Below the pieces are notes generated by a model, which was not told where the DNA came from, searched no databases, and saw nothing but the letters and a program-made list of their open reading frames with translations. A program made the position numbers and the translations under genes. Shown one piece after another: positions 9,940 to 21,247 of a stretch of DNA of 64,000 nucleotides. This DNA comes from Petrolisthes cinctipes (taxonomy: Eukaryota > Arthropoda > Malacostraca > Decapoda > Porcellanidae), in NCBI GenBank assembly GCA_033782935.1, contig JAWQEG010000501.1, positions 751,501-815,500 of the forward strand, in the 5' to 3' direction. How positions within the stretch are numbered: position 1 is the first letter of the stretch; each line of letters begins with the position of its first letter.

Positions 9940-12611
9940 ACAAACTAACTGTATTAAATAACTACCATCTGAAAAGTAGTGTTTCTTGACAATGCTTCTT
10001 CTCAAAGCATTGACAAAATATTGTAAACAAATACACATCCTGAAATGGTGTCTGTTTTAGACAATGAGTGTGTACAGGTATTCTTACATCATTCATGATT
10101 GTCAGCAAGGAACTGCATGAGGGTGTAGTAATCATAATCTTCTATACTTCACTGTCACTGAACATCTTGAAGATGACTTCAGTTTCTTCTGCCTGGAAAA
10201 CAAAAAAGTGTTATATTTATACAGTAATGAAACTGGAACTTTTTATTAAATTTCTATTAAATTAACATGAACATACTGTACAGTATATATAAATATTCAA
10301 CAATTGTTAACATAACACAGTTCCATTTCCCTTGGATTGCTTCTCCTTGGTCCATGGTCTTTACAACATGAACCTGGTAATTCTGCACACCAATAAAATG
10401 TCATGGAATAAGGTACAGTCTCTATTGTACTTAAAATTAAAATTCAAGTGATTTTTATGAGAATGTAATTCAGTAGAATAATCACCAATAATGTCTTATT
10501 TGGGCCTGAAAAGGGGTAATTACAGTGAAAATGTTATCTGCCTGACATTGAAATACATGTACAGGTACTGTACAAAGGGATTATTGGTGTTGCCATCTCA
10601 AGACTTTGTCTCATTTTTAATAATTGAAGCCTTCCTATCTCTACCAATTGGTAACAGGTACAGTTGTGGAAGGGAGTTTATCCCCATGGGGGTCCCTCTA
10701 TACTTTAATTAGTAAACACCTTCAGTTGATTATAATGATCTCTTGCTTAATTATTATGTTACATTATGATTAAAATGTCCTGGCAATTCATTTATCTATC
10801 ATCATCATTGTTATATATGTTACTATCATTAATTCATAAATCTCTTCAATTACTTGACCAAGGTGTGTGCTAGGGTAAGAGGGACCACATGGGGGTAAAG
10901 AAACTCTCTTCACCAACTGTATCAAATACACTAAGTAGAATTAGTAGATGCAAATTGGATAGATTCAAATACATAAACATTTTGGAAAAATCATAATGGG
11001 TAAAATAATGGACTGATCTTTTCACTCACTATTAAAATTATTTGTGTTAATATAAGTCATATAATCATACAATGTAACATAAAATATATAATAAAGACGA
11101 AATGACATTGAAAGATTAGCTGTGAGTGATGGATGATATGCATGAGTAAAACGAAAGGTGGAAACTGAGGCAGGAATGGAAACTACAATACTACACCACT
11201 CCTCTATCCTTACCATCACCATATTACTTTCATGACTCCTCTCACTCTCCACTAGGCTACATCTCATTATGTTTTCAATGTTATCACTTACAGTCTCTTG
11301 TCTTTCATTTCCATTGAGATTTGCCACAAGTTGTCCAAGCTCAGTGTTTGTTATACAAATAACTGTGTTTTCTTTTATTCCTTCTCTCTATATACAGTAC
11401 TCACTGCCCTTACTGTCACCACCCTCTTGTTTTCGCTCTACACTGCCAGTGACCGCCTCACGTGAGTTGCATTCTCATCTGGTGGGGCTACTCAGATCAA
11501 CAGAGAGGAGAGCAACCCACAACATTATCATCACCACTCAGTCTCTTATCTTAAATTTTACAACGACATTTACCACAACTTCCCCAAGCTCATGGCGTTT
11601 GTTTAAATATCAGGTGATAAATCTTTGTTTTGTTTTCTTTGTTTCTCCAACTCACTGCCGTCGTCACCACCATCAACCATCTGTTATACTCCAAACATCC
11701 TTGTTAGATATACACATATGGGTAGGGGTCCAATAATGTGGTTATGACATGAACTAATTAAGATGTGAGATATCCCAGCACTTTCCAAGACACATCATGG
11801 CACTTCCTGTAAAATAACCATTATTCATGAGAATCTAAATGTTATTATCAAAAGTACAGTAGGTACTGTAAACAGTATTCTTGTCAAAGTTGTTATTGTG
11901 TGTCATTATTGACAAGATCTTTCTGTATGAATCCCAGTCATTATGACTTGCTTTAATAGTACTGGAGTCATGAACCATTACAAACAGTACTGTATTTATA
12001 AGCTTGTTTTGAATTCTGAGACCATACTGACTGAGGTCAAATAATTAGGACAGGAATTACAATTTAAACTATTTCAATGAGAGTAGTGTGTCAGAATCAT
12101 TAATGTGATACATTTACAAGGCATGTACACAAAACAATGACTCACAATTAACTGTATACAGTATAGTAGTCACAGGTATAAACTTTCTCACATATCTAGT
12201 AATGTTACTGCAAAGACAGGTCAGTTTTTCCTCTCAACACCGAGTACTAAAATACATGCAAAATTGAATGTAAAGGTCCTGGACTAATTTGGAGCCCACT
12301 GGCTGGGAGGATGACCCACCCACCTACCATTTTGGTCCCACTTATTAGGTGGGAAGAGAACCCACCCACATGGCTTCTAGTAAATGCTCTATGTCTTAAC
12401 AGAGAAGCAGCATTACACAAAAGTGTTTATATTATAACAGCAATACATAATATAAAAAGCAAGCTAGAATTCATTAAGTGCAATTACCATGACACAAATA
12501 TACCTAATTTCACATATATACAGTGAATGTTGGAGGGTAATCTGTCCAACTTTGTAAGTTTTTACCACTACTAATAGTCAATTAACATGGTACCGGTATA
12601 TGTCTGAGGTA
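9940..12611. other. AT-rich non-coding DNA
   Basis: Apart from the tentative minus-strand exon pieces above, I see no recognisable gene or element. It holds recurrent TGTACAGTA-type motifs and short AT-rich ORFs without family resemblance. Confidence 0.5.
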
Positions 12612-12837
12612 CTATATTGGCCACAAGAATTCGTACACACTCTGTTGTTTTCGAAGGCTTACAACATATAGGAAATATATGACTACATAACTGCAATACA
12701 ACATTATTATTATTATTATGGTAGGTTTGTTGTTTTGCAATCACCAAGTTACTTGGTAGACAATTCATTGTAGTACTTCCCGAACAATGACCTCTCTTTC
12801 CATATATAGCCTGTGTAAGAATTCCTGTGGTCAACCG
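12612..12837. mobile_element. MITE family B, copy 2 (TA-flanked)
   Basis: Left CTATATTGGCCACAAGAATT, right AAGAATTCCTGTGGTCAACCG; TA at 12610-12611 and 12838-12839. DNA just right of it (about 12842-12930, ATCAATAATAATCATCCACA..GGCAGCTTCCTTCTGTTTG) looks like a degraded family E MITE, so B may have inserted into E. Confidence 0.65.
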
Positions 12838-13589
12838 TACATTCATGATCAATAATAATCATCCACATATAGGCTAGGTGGCTTTTGTAAATGTTTGGCA
12901 GCTTCCTTCTGTTTGTAAAGCACATGGAAAAATTATTATAACACACACAATAACACTAAACATTAAGTTTTCAAGATATTTACTGGTGGAGTATAAACCT
13001 CAGGTAAATAATATAATAGTGTCTTATGGACTTAACACACTTGACTTATAAAAGACAAGACAAACTGATATAATTGTGAAAAAAATACATTATTAAATCA
13101 AATAATAATACCTTGGCTTGGGAGGTATACACATCACTTTGTAGGCTATCTGGCCGTGTGTTGATTTCTGAATCAAACAAACTGTCTTCATAATATTCTT
13201 GTTACAGTTGATGTTTGGTCTCGGTCCTCATCAGGTTTGGCAAATTCTGAAATTATAAGGGTCATTAATATGCATAATTGGGTAAATATTGAAAGAATTG
13301 CAGTTACCTTCATTACCCACTTATTTAGACCATTCCAAGACTATATTCTTCTATGGCATTTCCTCCGTAAATGCCCCATTTCCAAGATATTCAAATGGGA
13401 CATTTTGAAATTAGCCTGACCTTACCTAACCTAACCTAAACCACAGCAGACTACCGGGACCTAACCTGGGCAAACTACCGATAAATAACCGTGGCAAAGT
13501 ACAGGAAATGACCGGGGCAAAATACTGGGATCTAGCCAGATCTGGCAACACTGCTACAAAATGGCAATTCTTTTGCTACTTTCAACACA

Positions 13590-13798
13590 GCACCCCATTC
13601 TATTAAACACATTATGGAAGACTGCAACGCACACATCGACACTCGCCAACAACACAACATACACTCACTGAGGGCACTGTGGGAAAGCCCGGTTCAAGCC
13701 ATGACCTTCCTCAAGAGCTCGGGGCTGTTCGGCCAGACAGCTTGAGGAACTTCAACAACAACCACAACTCTGCCTTAATGCCATCAGCCTGCCAGGCC
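13590..13798 (+). pseudogene. LINE-derived fragment flanking element C1 (left)
   Basis: The plus strand reads SIKHIMEDCNAHIDTRQQH, then HSLRALWESPVQAMTFLKSS, ending in TGA at 13742; this resembles LINE C-terminal tails. On the minus strand the same region reads ADGIKAELWLLLKFLKLSG, resembling the N-terminal RT motif (PDGIKAEL). That would continue the minus-strand LINE at 23454-26000 across the C1 insertion. Both cannot be coding; I favour the minus reading because of the matching break point. Confidence 0.4.
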
Positions 13799-14209
13799 CA
13801 CAGAGCTATAAACATAGAGCTCGCCACCCCCCACCCCCCCCTGGCGTGTCGCCACCGGAAGTGGGTTGGCGGCCATGATGCCTGCCCATCCCCTCAACCC
13901 GCCAGCCTGTTAGCTTATGCCAGGGTAAGATATTATTTCATTTATTCGGTCTTTTATTGATGATATGGTATATTAACTACATTATAGTGACTCACAATAT
14001 ATGAATAAGTATTTCTTTAACCGATATATTAGTGAATGGCTGATTAAATATAAATACATTTCGGTTAATAGGTGAAATGAGTTAGATAAACAAAACTATC
14101 GTTGGCTCTCATCCACAGTCACCTTCTTATAATATATATATACAACGTACTTAATCTCTATTATGATAAGTATTTTATGTTCACATTGTTCAGTATGTAT
14201 GTATGTATG

Positions 14210-15396
14210 TGTCACGAGTCAGACATAATACTCGTGACGTAATTTGAATTACAGAGAGTTGGAAAATTCCATACTGGGAATGTTCTGGAATATTCCATTC
14301 ATGAGACAAAGGAGACAGGAGTGGGTTAAGTTGTGGGTGCAGCCTAGTTAATCCGCAGGTAGTAGCAAAAATAGACCAGGTAGAAAAAAGGTAAAAGGGT
14401 CATGGTTCAACTGAATTTGCACATCTTGTCTTATAGGTGTTCGTACGTTAATTACAGAATGTATTAATCAATTATGCTACCAGGGTAACTTATGGTATTG
14501 CAAATGATCGTGAAGTGGAGGGAGATTATCGGGAATTATTAGCACGCCATAGGTAAATTGCAATTGCATGTATAACTAAGGAATAAGTGGGTACAATGTA
14601 AATCGTAGCCAGTTAGGAAAAACGAACACAGATAGGAGGAGGAGTCAGAAAAAATTTGAACTTCCAGCCTCCAGTTAATTTTGGAAATATAAGTCAGTTT
14701 GGGACAAGACACACTTGGAGAAGGGAACACACTCGTATCGTCAGCTTCCCTTGCCTAGATCAATTCTCCACGTGTAGAGTGGGGAGTGAATAACGTAACG
14801 TCGAATCGTTGGATAATTACCACGATTCACAAGGCATTACAGTTGTATACTGACCAGTTGCATTGACACTGGTTCGGTAAGTGAATTAAGGTGAGGGAGA
14901 GCTGGATCTTTGAAGAAAATTACGAGTGTGTTAAGAGACTCTGAGTTATTCCCGAGTGTGAGATATTAGAAAAATATTCCAACTTGCGTAGCATTGATAG
15001 AATTACTACAGTGTTAACGTAAGCTAGACTATCGTCACGTATACGAGAGCGAGTAGCTAGTTAGCGCTGCGTGAGTGTGAGCATGTGTGTGTGTGTGAAA
15101 TTTAATTATTCATGTTGGCTTAAGTTACTGGAGTTGAATACATATAGAAATTTGCAATTGGTTGTTTGAATGCACCAGTAGATTTGTTATCTATATAAAT
15201 ACATATATATCGGGAAGAACCCTTACATTAAAAAAAATTCTATGTGCGGGGGTGATTGAGACCAACGGGGAATTAATCCCCGACTTTTTGTTCTTCGCTG
15301 CAGCCAACCAACGAGATCATAAATTAACCGGGCAAGGTAAGTTGTAATTGTCATATTATAAATTACATTATCTATCATTCTCACATCACCGTCACA
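14210..15396 (+). repeat. 5' LTR of copy 1
   Basis: TGTCACGAGTCAGACATAAT...CACATCACCGTCACA, 1187 bp. It pairs with 21248-22436 and differs by small indels and substitutions (for example near 14720-14790 versus 21745-21830). A direct inverted motif GTCACGAG..CTCGTGAC lies at the very start. Confidence 0.92.
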
Positions 15397-15400
15397 TATT

Positions 15401-15418
15401 TGGCGCCCGAACAGGGAC
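15401..15418 (+). promoter_or_regulatory. Primer binding site, tRNA-Lys (UUU type)
   Basis: TGGCGCCCGAACAGGGAC starts 4 nt after the LTR and equals the well-known PBS complementary to the 3' end of tRNA-Lys3 (UUU). Copy 2 has a different lysine-type PBS. Confidence 0.85.
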
Positions 15419-15525
15419 TCGATTCGTTGTATTAATTCCAGTCACACACGCGCACACTTTCACGAGTAAATAGTTATAGCTGTCCAGAAATTAAGGCAAC
15501 AGAAACGATAGAAAATAAATTAAAA

Positions 15526-16650
15526 ATGTCTACCGTACAAGAATTATTGGGAGAGGCTCAACAATTGGGAATTGAAGATAAGGCCGAACTTCAAGCGTAC
15601 GTGGAGGGCCGCCAAGAGGAAGAAAGACTTGAACGGGCGGCCATAAGAGAAAATGAAAGGGAACAGAGAGAGCAAGAAAAATTGAAATGGGAACATGAAA
15701 AGGAAGTATTGGAACTGCAAGTACGTGCGAGTGAAAGTCAAAGTGCGAGTGGAAGTAATGTCGCAAGCTCAACCACCGTGGCCCCAAGGTTACAACTGTC
15801 AAAATACGTAGAGGGAGACGATATCGAGCCGTTTATTGAGCGATTCGAAATGGTTGCAGACACGTATAGATTAGATAATGATATAAAGAAGCTCGAGTTT
15901 ATTAACTTATTCGATGGAAAAGCCCTCAGCATTCTCCACCGACTCGACAGTACCGCCAGAAACTACGAGAATATGAAAAAGGCTTTGTTACAGGCGTATG
16001 GGTTGACGGTCGATGAGGCTAGGAATCAGTTTTGGTGTGCACTCCTACAGGATAAGGAGACTGTTGCACAGTTTAGTGCACGTCTGACCAGTTACCTGGA
16101 TCAGTGGTTAGATAAGGCCGAAACACCTAAGACTTTGGAGGGGGTAAAAGACTTGTTGCTGCGTACACAGCTGGAGAAGTCTTGTCCTCCAGAATTGTCG
16201 GCTCAGCTGAAAACCAACAAGGTGAAAATGTTGGAAACGATGGTGGATATGGCCGACGCGAATTTTACCGCGTATGGTTACCATACGCGGATTCAGTATA
16301 ATAAGAAAATTAATCAGTCGAATAAGCCTTCTCAGAACTCTGCTGTTTCATATAACCAGTCGAGTAAAAATCAGTCACAGCAGCAGAGTCAAATTGTTCG
16401 TCAGCAACCTAACCCTCATTTTAATCATACACAGAAACAAGGTAATAATCACTATTCGCAGCAGTCCAATCAGTACCGTTACCAAGGAAAGAGTAACTGG
16501 AAAAATAGTAATAACCATGTTGGAAATAAGGGTTATTATCAGCGATCGGCAGCTGCAACACATGGTGAACCACAGTATTCACCTGTGGAGGTTCAACCTA
16601 GGGTAGAACCACGAGTGCCTCAGTCGGTTCACGAACCTCATCAATTGTGA
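15526..16650 (+). CDS. gag: Gag of LTR retrotransposon copy 1
   Basis: 374 codons, intact. The N-terminal third is a charged coiled coil (EEERLERAAIRENEREQREQ, residues about 30-75). Residues about 90-240 form a Ty3/Gypsy capsid-type domain (LSKYVEGDDIEPFIERFEMV..FINLFDGKALSILHRL..FSARLTSYLDQWL). The C-terminal 130 residues are Gln/Asn/Ser-rich and weakly basic, with no CCHC knuckle, unusual for a Gag nucleocapsid. Start chosen at AAAATGTCTACC. Ends in TGA followed by CTA; the same frame stays open into the protease, suggesting stop readthrough. Confidence 0.88.
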   Translation: MSTVQELLGEAQQLGIEDKAELQAYVEGRQEEERLERAAIRENEREQREQEKLKWEHEKEVLELQVRASESQSASGSNVASSTTVAPRLQLSKYVEGDDIEPFIERFEMVADTYRLDNDIKKLEFINLFDGKALSILHRLDSTARNYENMKKALLQAYGLTVDEARNQFWCALLQDKETVAQFSARLTSYLDQWLDKAETPKTLEGVKDLLLRTQLEKSCPPELSAQLKTNKVKMLETMVDMADANFTAYGYHTRIQYNKKINQSNKPSQNSAVSYNQSSKNQSQQQSQIVRQQPNPHFNHTQKQGNNHYSQQSNQYRYQGKSNWKNSNNHVGNKGYYQRSAAATHGEPQYSPVEVQPRVEPRVPQSVHEPHQL

Positions 16651-18426
16651 CTAAACGCGACAGGAGTCTCGAAAGGTAAGTCTGGTTTCCATATTTGTCC
16701 GGGAATGGTTAACGGGATATCTGTTGAAGTCTTTCGAGATAATGGGTCATCGGGGTGTTGTGTCGCTGATGGTTTAGTTGCTTCTAATGATTTTACAGGG
16801 GAGCAGGTAACTCTCACTATGATTGATGGTACCAGGAGGCTCTATCCTCTTGCTAAAATTGCAGTGGAGAGTCCATTCTATACAGGCCAGGTAATTGCAG
16901 CAGTCATGCAAAATCCTGTGTCAGATTTGGTAATAGGAAATATACCAGGGGTTAAGAATGCGTGTTCAGTGGAAGTTTCCACACAGACTGGTGCAGCTGC
17001 TGTAACCAGGGGTATGGCGCAGGCGAAGAAAACAGTTGTTCCACTTCAAGTGACAACTGCCGCCGACCTCGTCAATTGCGAGGATGTAATTGCAGAGCAA
17101 GCAAGTGACCCTTCATTGGCACTTGTTCGCAAGCAGGCACTTGAGGGTGAGAGTAGAGATCGACATGGTATTGTAACCAGTTACGTCAGGAGGAGAAACA
17201 GGTTTTACCGACGTACAGTAAACCCCGATGGGGAAGAGAGGGTTCAGTTTCTCGTACCAGAGAAATACCGACAGGCTGTGTTTACCCTGGGTCATCATTC
17301 TATATTAGGGGGTCATATGGGGATGAGGAAAACAATTGATAGGATCAGTCTCATTTCTATTGGCCAGGTATGGGGAGAGAGATAGGGAGAATGTTGAGGT
17401 CATGCGACGTTTGTCACAAAACGTGTGACAGGGGTCGGGTGAAGCCCGCACCTCTAAAACCTCTACCGCTTATCTCAGAGTCATTTGAGAGAGTAGCGGT
17501 TGATATCGTTGGACCGATTATTCCGAGGGCTACGGACGGTGCCAAGTACATTCTTACCTGTGTGGATTTCGCGACCAGATGGCCTGAAGCAGTGCCTCTG
17601 CGTGATATAGAAGCCACTACAGTGGCTGAAGCCTTGTTGGATATATTCTGTCGTGTCGGCATACCAAAGCAGGTATTGTCCGACCGAGGCAGTCAATTTA
17701 CCTCCGCGATGATGGAGGAATTGTGGAGATTACTCTCAGTTAAAGGGTTGAGGACAACACCTTATCATCCAATGTATAATGGGTTGTGTGAGAGGTTTAA
17801 TGGTACTCTCAAGAAATGTTGAGGAGGATGGCAGTAGAACAACCTAGGGAGTGGTCCAGGTATATCTCGCCACTACTGTTCGCGTATCGCGAAGCACCTC
17901 AGGCATCGTTGCAATTTAGTCCATTCGAGTTAGTGTATGGTAAACCTGCTCGAGGACCACTTCAGGTTCTACGTGAACTTTGGGACGATGAGGAATCGGA
18001 TCCCGTGGTGAAAACCACTTATTCTTATGTAATTGATTTGGCAGAACGATTACAGCAAACCTGCGAGATTGCAAAGCAGGAGTTATCTAAAGCAAAGGAG
18101 ATTCAGAAGTCCTACTATGATAGGAAAACTAAGCTCCGAACGCTACAGGTAGGGGGGAAGTGTCTCGTTCTGTTACCAACAGCTCATAATAAGTTGTTGG
18201 CTCAGTGGAAGGGTCCCTTTGAAGTAGTCAAAAAGGTGAATGACCTTAACTACATAGTTAAAATCAAGGGTGAAGCCAAGCGGTTCCATATTAATATGCT
18301 TAAGGAGTATTACACCACCCAACAGGGGTGTACTTCCATTGTTACCACAGTTGGGGCAGGCTGTTGTAACATCACCTCAGAACAGAGTGAAGTGTTAAGT
18401 CTAGTCCGTGGTCATTTTTCCCCAGC
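16651..18426 (+). pseudogene. Protease-integrase region of copy 1, frameshifted
   Basis: In frame with Gag after its UGA. A retropepsin-like segment comes first: VEVFRDNGSSGCCVADGLV with a D-N-G active-site variant, then PVSDLVIGNIPG. A zinc-binding integrase N-domain (LGHH..GGHMGMRK..SCDVCHKTC), a DDE core (VAVDIVGP..SDRGSQFTS..NGLCERFNGTLK) and a GPY/F-like module (WKGPFEVVKKVNDLNYIV) follow. Against copy 2, one base is missing near 17346 and one near 17816, splitting the frame into three. The LINE at 18432 interrupts the following linker. Confidence 0.85.
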
Positions 18427-18431
18427 AGTAG

Positions 18432-19977
18432 TTCAAGTTCAAGTTCAAGTTTTAGGGCCCCTCAGAGGGCCGCTCATGGGCGGCATAATATGCGGGGGTT
18501 GTGCGGGGGATTTAGGGATCCAGGGCAGGATTAGGAAGAGGGTTAGGATAAGGGTGGATTGGGTCAGGGACTGTGGGTTGAGGATTAGGATTGGGGAGGT
18601 AATGATTGGTGATCCTATTTCTAAACGTGTCAAGAGTGGGGCTATTAACTACGTGAGATGGGAGATGATTCCACTCTTGGATGCTGCGGGGAAAGAATGA
18701 GTGCCTAAATATATCAGTGCTTGTCTGGTATGTATGGTATTTTAAGTTGTGGCTGCCTCTAGTGGATCGTATACTTGTAGGGTGTAGATATGTGTCTTTG
18801 TCTATGTCAACTAACTTGTTTGTGATTTTGTATATCATCTGTTGTCTGTGTATCTGTCTTCGTGTTACTAATGGGTCTAGTTTTGTGTCTTGTTTAAGCA
18901 AAGTGACTGATGTAGTGTGTCTGTAATCACGTCTGGCCCATCTTGCAGTCTTGTTTTGTATGGACTCTAATTTATTGATATTATTGTAAGTGTGTGGGTC
19001 CCAGACGGTGTCGCAATAATCTAAATGTGGCCGAACGAAAGTGTTGTATGCAATAATTTTGGTGTCTGTGTTACACCTGCTGAGGTTCCTGCGCAAGAAC
19101 CCCAGGACCCTACTAGCTTTAGCCCTGACGCTACCTATGTGTGTGTTCCACCTCATGTCCGCTGAGATGTGGACGCCCAAGTATTTGTGGGAAGTGACTG
19201 TGTTGAGGTTGGTGTTGTGTAATTGGTATGTATATGGAATGACATTATGGGCACGGGTAAAACGGATGTGATGGCATTTGTCTGGTCTAAATGTCATCTG
19301 CCACTTGACTTCCCAGTCTTCAAGTGCAGTTAGGTCGTCCTGTAGTCGAAGGCAGTCATTCCTATCTTTAATTGGTCTGTAAACTAAGCTATCGTCTGCA
19401 AAGAGTCTAGTGGTAGAGGAAAGTGAAAGTGGGAGGTCATTAATGTATGAAAGGAAGAGAAGGGGACCCAGGACAGTGCCCTGGGGTACCCCAGAGGTCA
19501 CAGGAACAGATGGAGACTGACTACCGTCAAGAACTACACGTTGCTTTCTGGTAGTCAAGAACGTTCTAATCCAGTGAAGAAGTTGTCCCTGTATGCCATA
19601 GAATTCTAATTTGTGTAGTAGTCTTTGGTGAGGGACTTTGTCGAAGGCTTTGGCAAAGTCTAATACTATGGCGTCAACCTGTCTGATTTTTGTGTCATTG
19701 AGGGACTGCAAGATGTCATGAGTAGTTACCAGTAGCTGCGTCTCACACGAGCGTTTAGGCCGAAAACCGTGTTGATTGTCAGTCAGTATATTTTGCCTAT
19801 CAAAGTGGTCCATTATGTGTCTATGAATAATGTGTTCTAAAATTTTGCAGGGGACTGAGGTAAGTGAAATAGGTCTATAATTAATGGGAAGGGTTCTGTC
19901 TCCGGATTTAAAGATTGGGGTCACATTTGCCAAAAGCCAGTCTTGAGGGAGTTCACCGGTCTGTAAAGTCTGTGACA
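18432..19977 (-). mobile_element. 5'-truncated CR1/L2-like LINE inserted in copy 1
   Basis: Minus-strand RT ORF open from the insertion edge to stop at 18512: LPINYRPISLTSVPCKILEH, FDKVPHQRLLHKLEFYGIQG, SGVPQGTVLGPLLFL, catalytic FADDS near 19388-19406, and a C-terminal IQEWNHLPSHVVNSPTLDTF typical of CR1/L2-group elements. The 5' end is truncated within RT. The minus-strand 3' tail is a short (CTTGAA)n. Target duplication AGTAG (18427-18431 and 19978-19982); copy 2 shows the empty site. The frame is intact, so the insertion looks fairly recent. Confidence 0.88.
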
Positions 19978-19982
19978 AGTAG

Positions 19983-20610
19983 ACATGGTTAGCGCTGCTG
20001 TGGTAATCCCCGAGGGTGACGAGGGATATACTCCGCAGACGGCTGAAGCTCGTCAAGGTGAGACAGTGGCTGAGGTCTCCGTTTCGGAGAATTTAAGACC
20101 AGACTAGCTTGCAAGAGTCAATGCGGTACTGGCAAAATATTCACGTGTGTTCTCTGACAGGCCTGCTGTTGCTAACGTAACCTGTCATGAGATACAGCTT
20201 ACGAGCGACACACCAGTGAGGGTGAAACCATATCCTATTCCTGTACGGCTGATTGATACAGTACGTAAGGAAATTAATGACATGGAAGCAGCTGGTATTA
20301 TTGAAAGGTCGGACTCGTCTTATTCCAGCCCTATTGTTGTGGTTCGGAAGAAGGACGGTGGTGTGCGCGATTGTGGGGATTACCGGCGTGTCAACGCTGT
20401 CACTTGGGTCGATGCAGAACCCATGTGTGATCAGCAAGAGATTTTTGCTAGGATTAGCAATTCAGTGCGATACATAAAAGGGAAGCGCTAATGTCGGGGC
20501 AGACCTTATGTCAAATTGCTCGTTAATTAGTGTTAACCGAGTAAATATTCATGCGAAGATCGACCGGCAGAAGTATACTCCGGGTCGAATTGCTCGTTAA
20601 TTGTTACCTC
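19983..20610 (+). pseudogene. Reverse transcriptase N-terminus and RNase H tail of copy 1
   Basis: After the LINE the linker resumes (DMVSAAVVIPEGDEGYTP), then a TAG at 20105, then RT fingers: VRVKPYPIPVRLIDTVRKEI, AAGIIERSDSSYSSPIVVVR, KKDGGVRDCGDYRRVNAV. The palm with its YxDD is deleted. Directly downstream YIKG and, shifted one frame, ANVGADLMSNC match the end of RNase H (Gx-N-ADxLS). RT and RNase H therefore lie after integrase, the reverse of the usual Ty3/Gypsy order. Confidence 0.8.
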
Positions 20611-20707
20611 TCCGAGCGTAACGAGCACGAGTCTTATACAACTCAGATCAAGGGGGTTCCTAGAGTTGGAAAAAAAATCCGATGTTATATGTATTGTATT
20701 TTGTGCA

Positions 20708-20930
20708 ACTTATCCAAGACACGGATTCCAGCGGTTTACTCTGATCCAAGGCTCGGATAATTTACTAACAATATATTGCCTTCCAGAATTATTATTGCAT
20801 TATTTTTTTTTGTGTACCCTTATCCAAGACACGGATTCCAGCGGTTTACTCTGATTCAAGGCTCGGATAATTTACTAATATATATATATTGCCTTCCAGA
20901 ATATTATTGCATTCTTCTTACATACCATGT
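20708..20930 (+). repeat. Duplicated 3' untranslated segment in copy 1
   Basis: Two tandem copies of a unit of about 110 bp (CTTATCCAAGACACGGATTC..GGCTCGGATAATTTACTA). The same duplication is in copy 2 (about 48510-48705). Upstream are also partial repeats of GCGAAGATCGACCGGCAGAA. Confidence 0.8.
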
Positions 20931-21247
20931 AACAAATACACAATGCATTACATACACCACACTTATATATTGCTTAAATGTGTACAAATTGTACTGAGCA
21001 GAAATTACCAGGTACATTCATTCTTGTCTCGGAGTTTCTTCCTAAGATTGAAAAGCTAAAGTAACTGTTGGGAGTTTTCCACTCATTGGCAAAAATGAAC
21101 ACGTAACTGGTGATAGTAATTGACACATACAAGAATAAGTGAAGTGTGGATGAATTGTTATTGTAAAGTTATACATGCAAAGGCGTCGTTACCACTTCAC
21201 GAATCTATTAAACATCGCATAGAGCAATGTCTCTTTGTGTGTGCGTA

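Larger units (their letters stand above)
9772..13250 (-). other. Possible exons of an unidentified minus-strand gene
   Basis: Several minus-strand stretches look like spliced exons but I cannot name the protein. Segment at about 13117-13247: acceptor TATAATTTCAG, donor CCAAG/GTATTA, best frame EYYEDSLFDSEINTRPDSLQ; its upstream part has a stop or frame change. Segment at about 11283-11353: acceptor AAAACACAG, donor GAGACT/GTAAGT, ELGQLVANLNGNERQET. A degenerate duplicate of this lies near 11540-11605. Segment at about 10352-10420: NYQVHVVKTMDQGEAIQGKW. Segment ending near 10196: acceptor TTTTGTTTTCCAG, AEETEVIFKMFSDSEV. Segments at about 9969-10037 and 9772-9925 have acceptors and an open frame ending VRDCVQQDVDVC-stop. 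Not all join in one frame. It could be a real divergent gene, a decayed pseudogene, or chance. Transcript evidence is needed. Confidence 0.25.
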
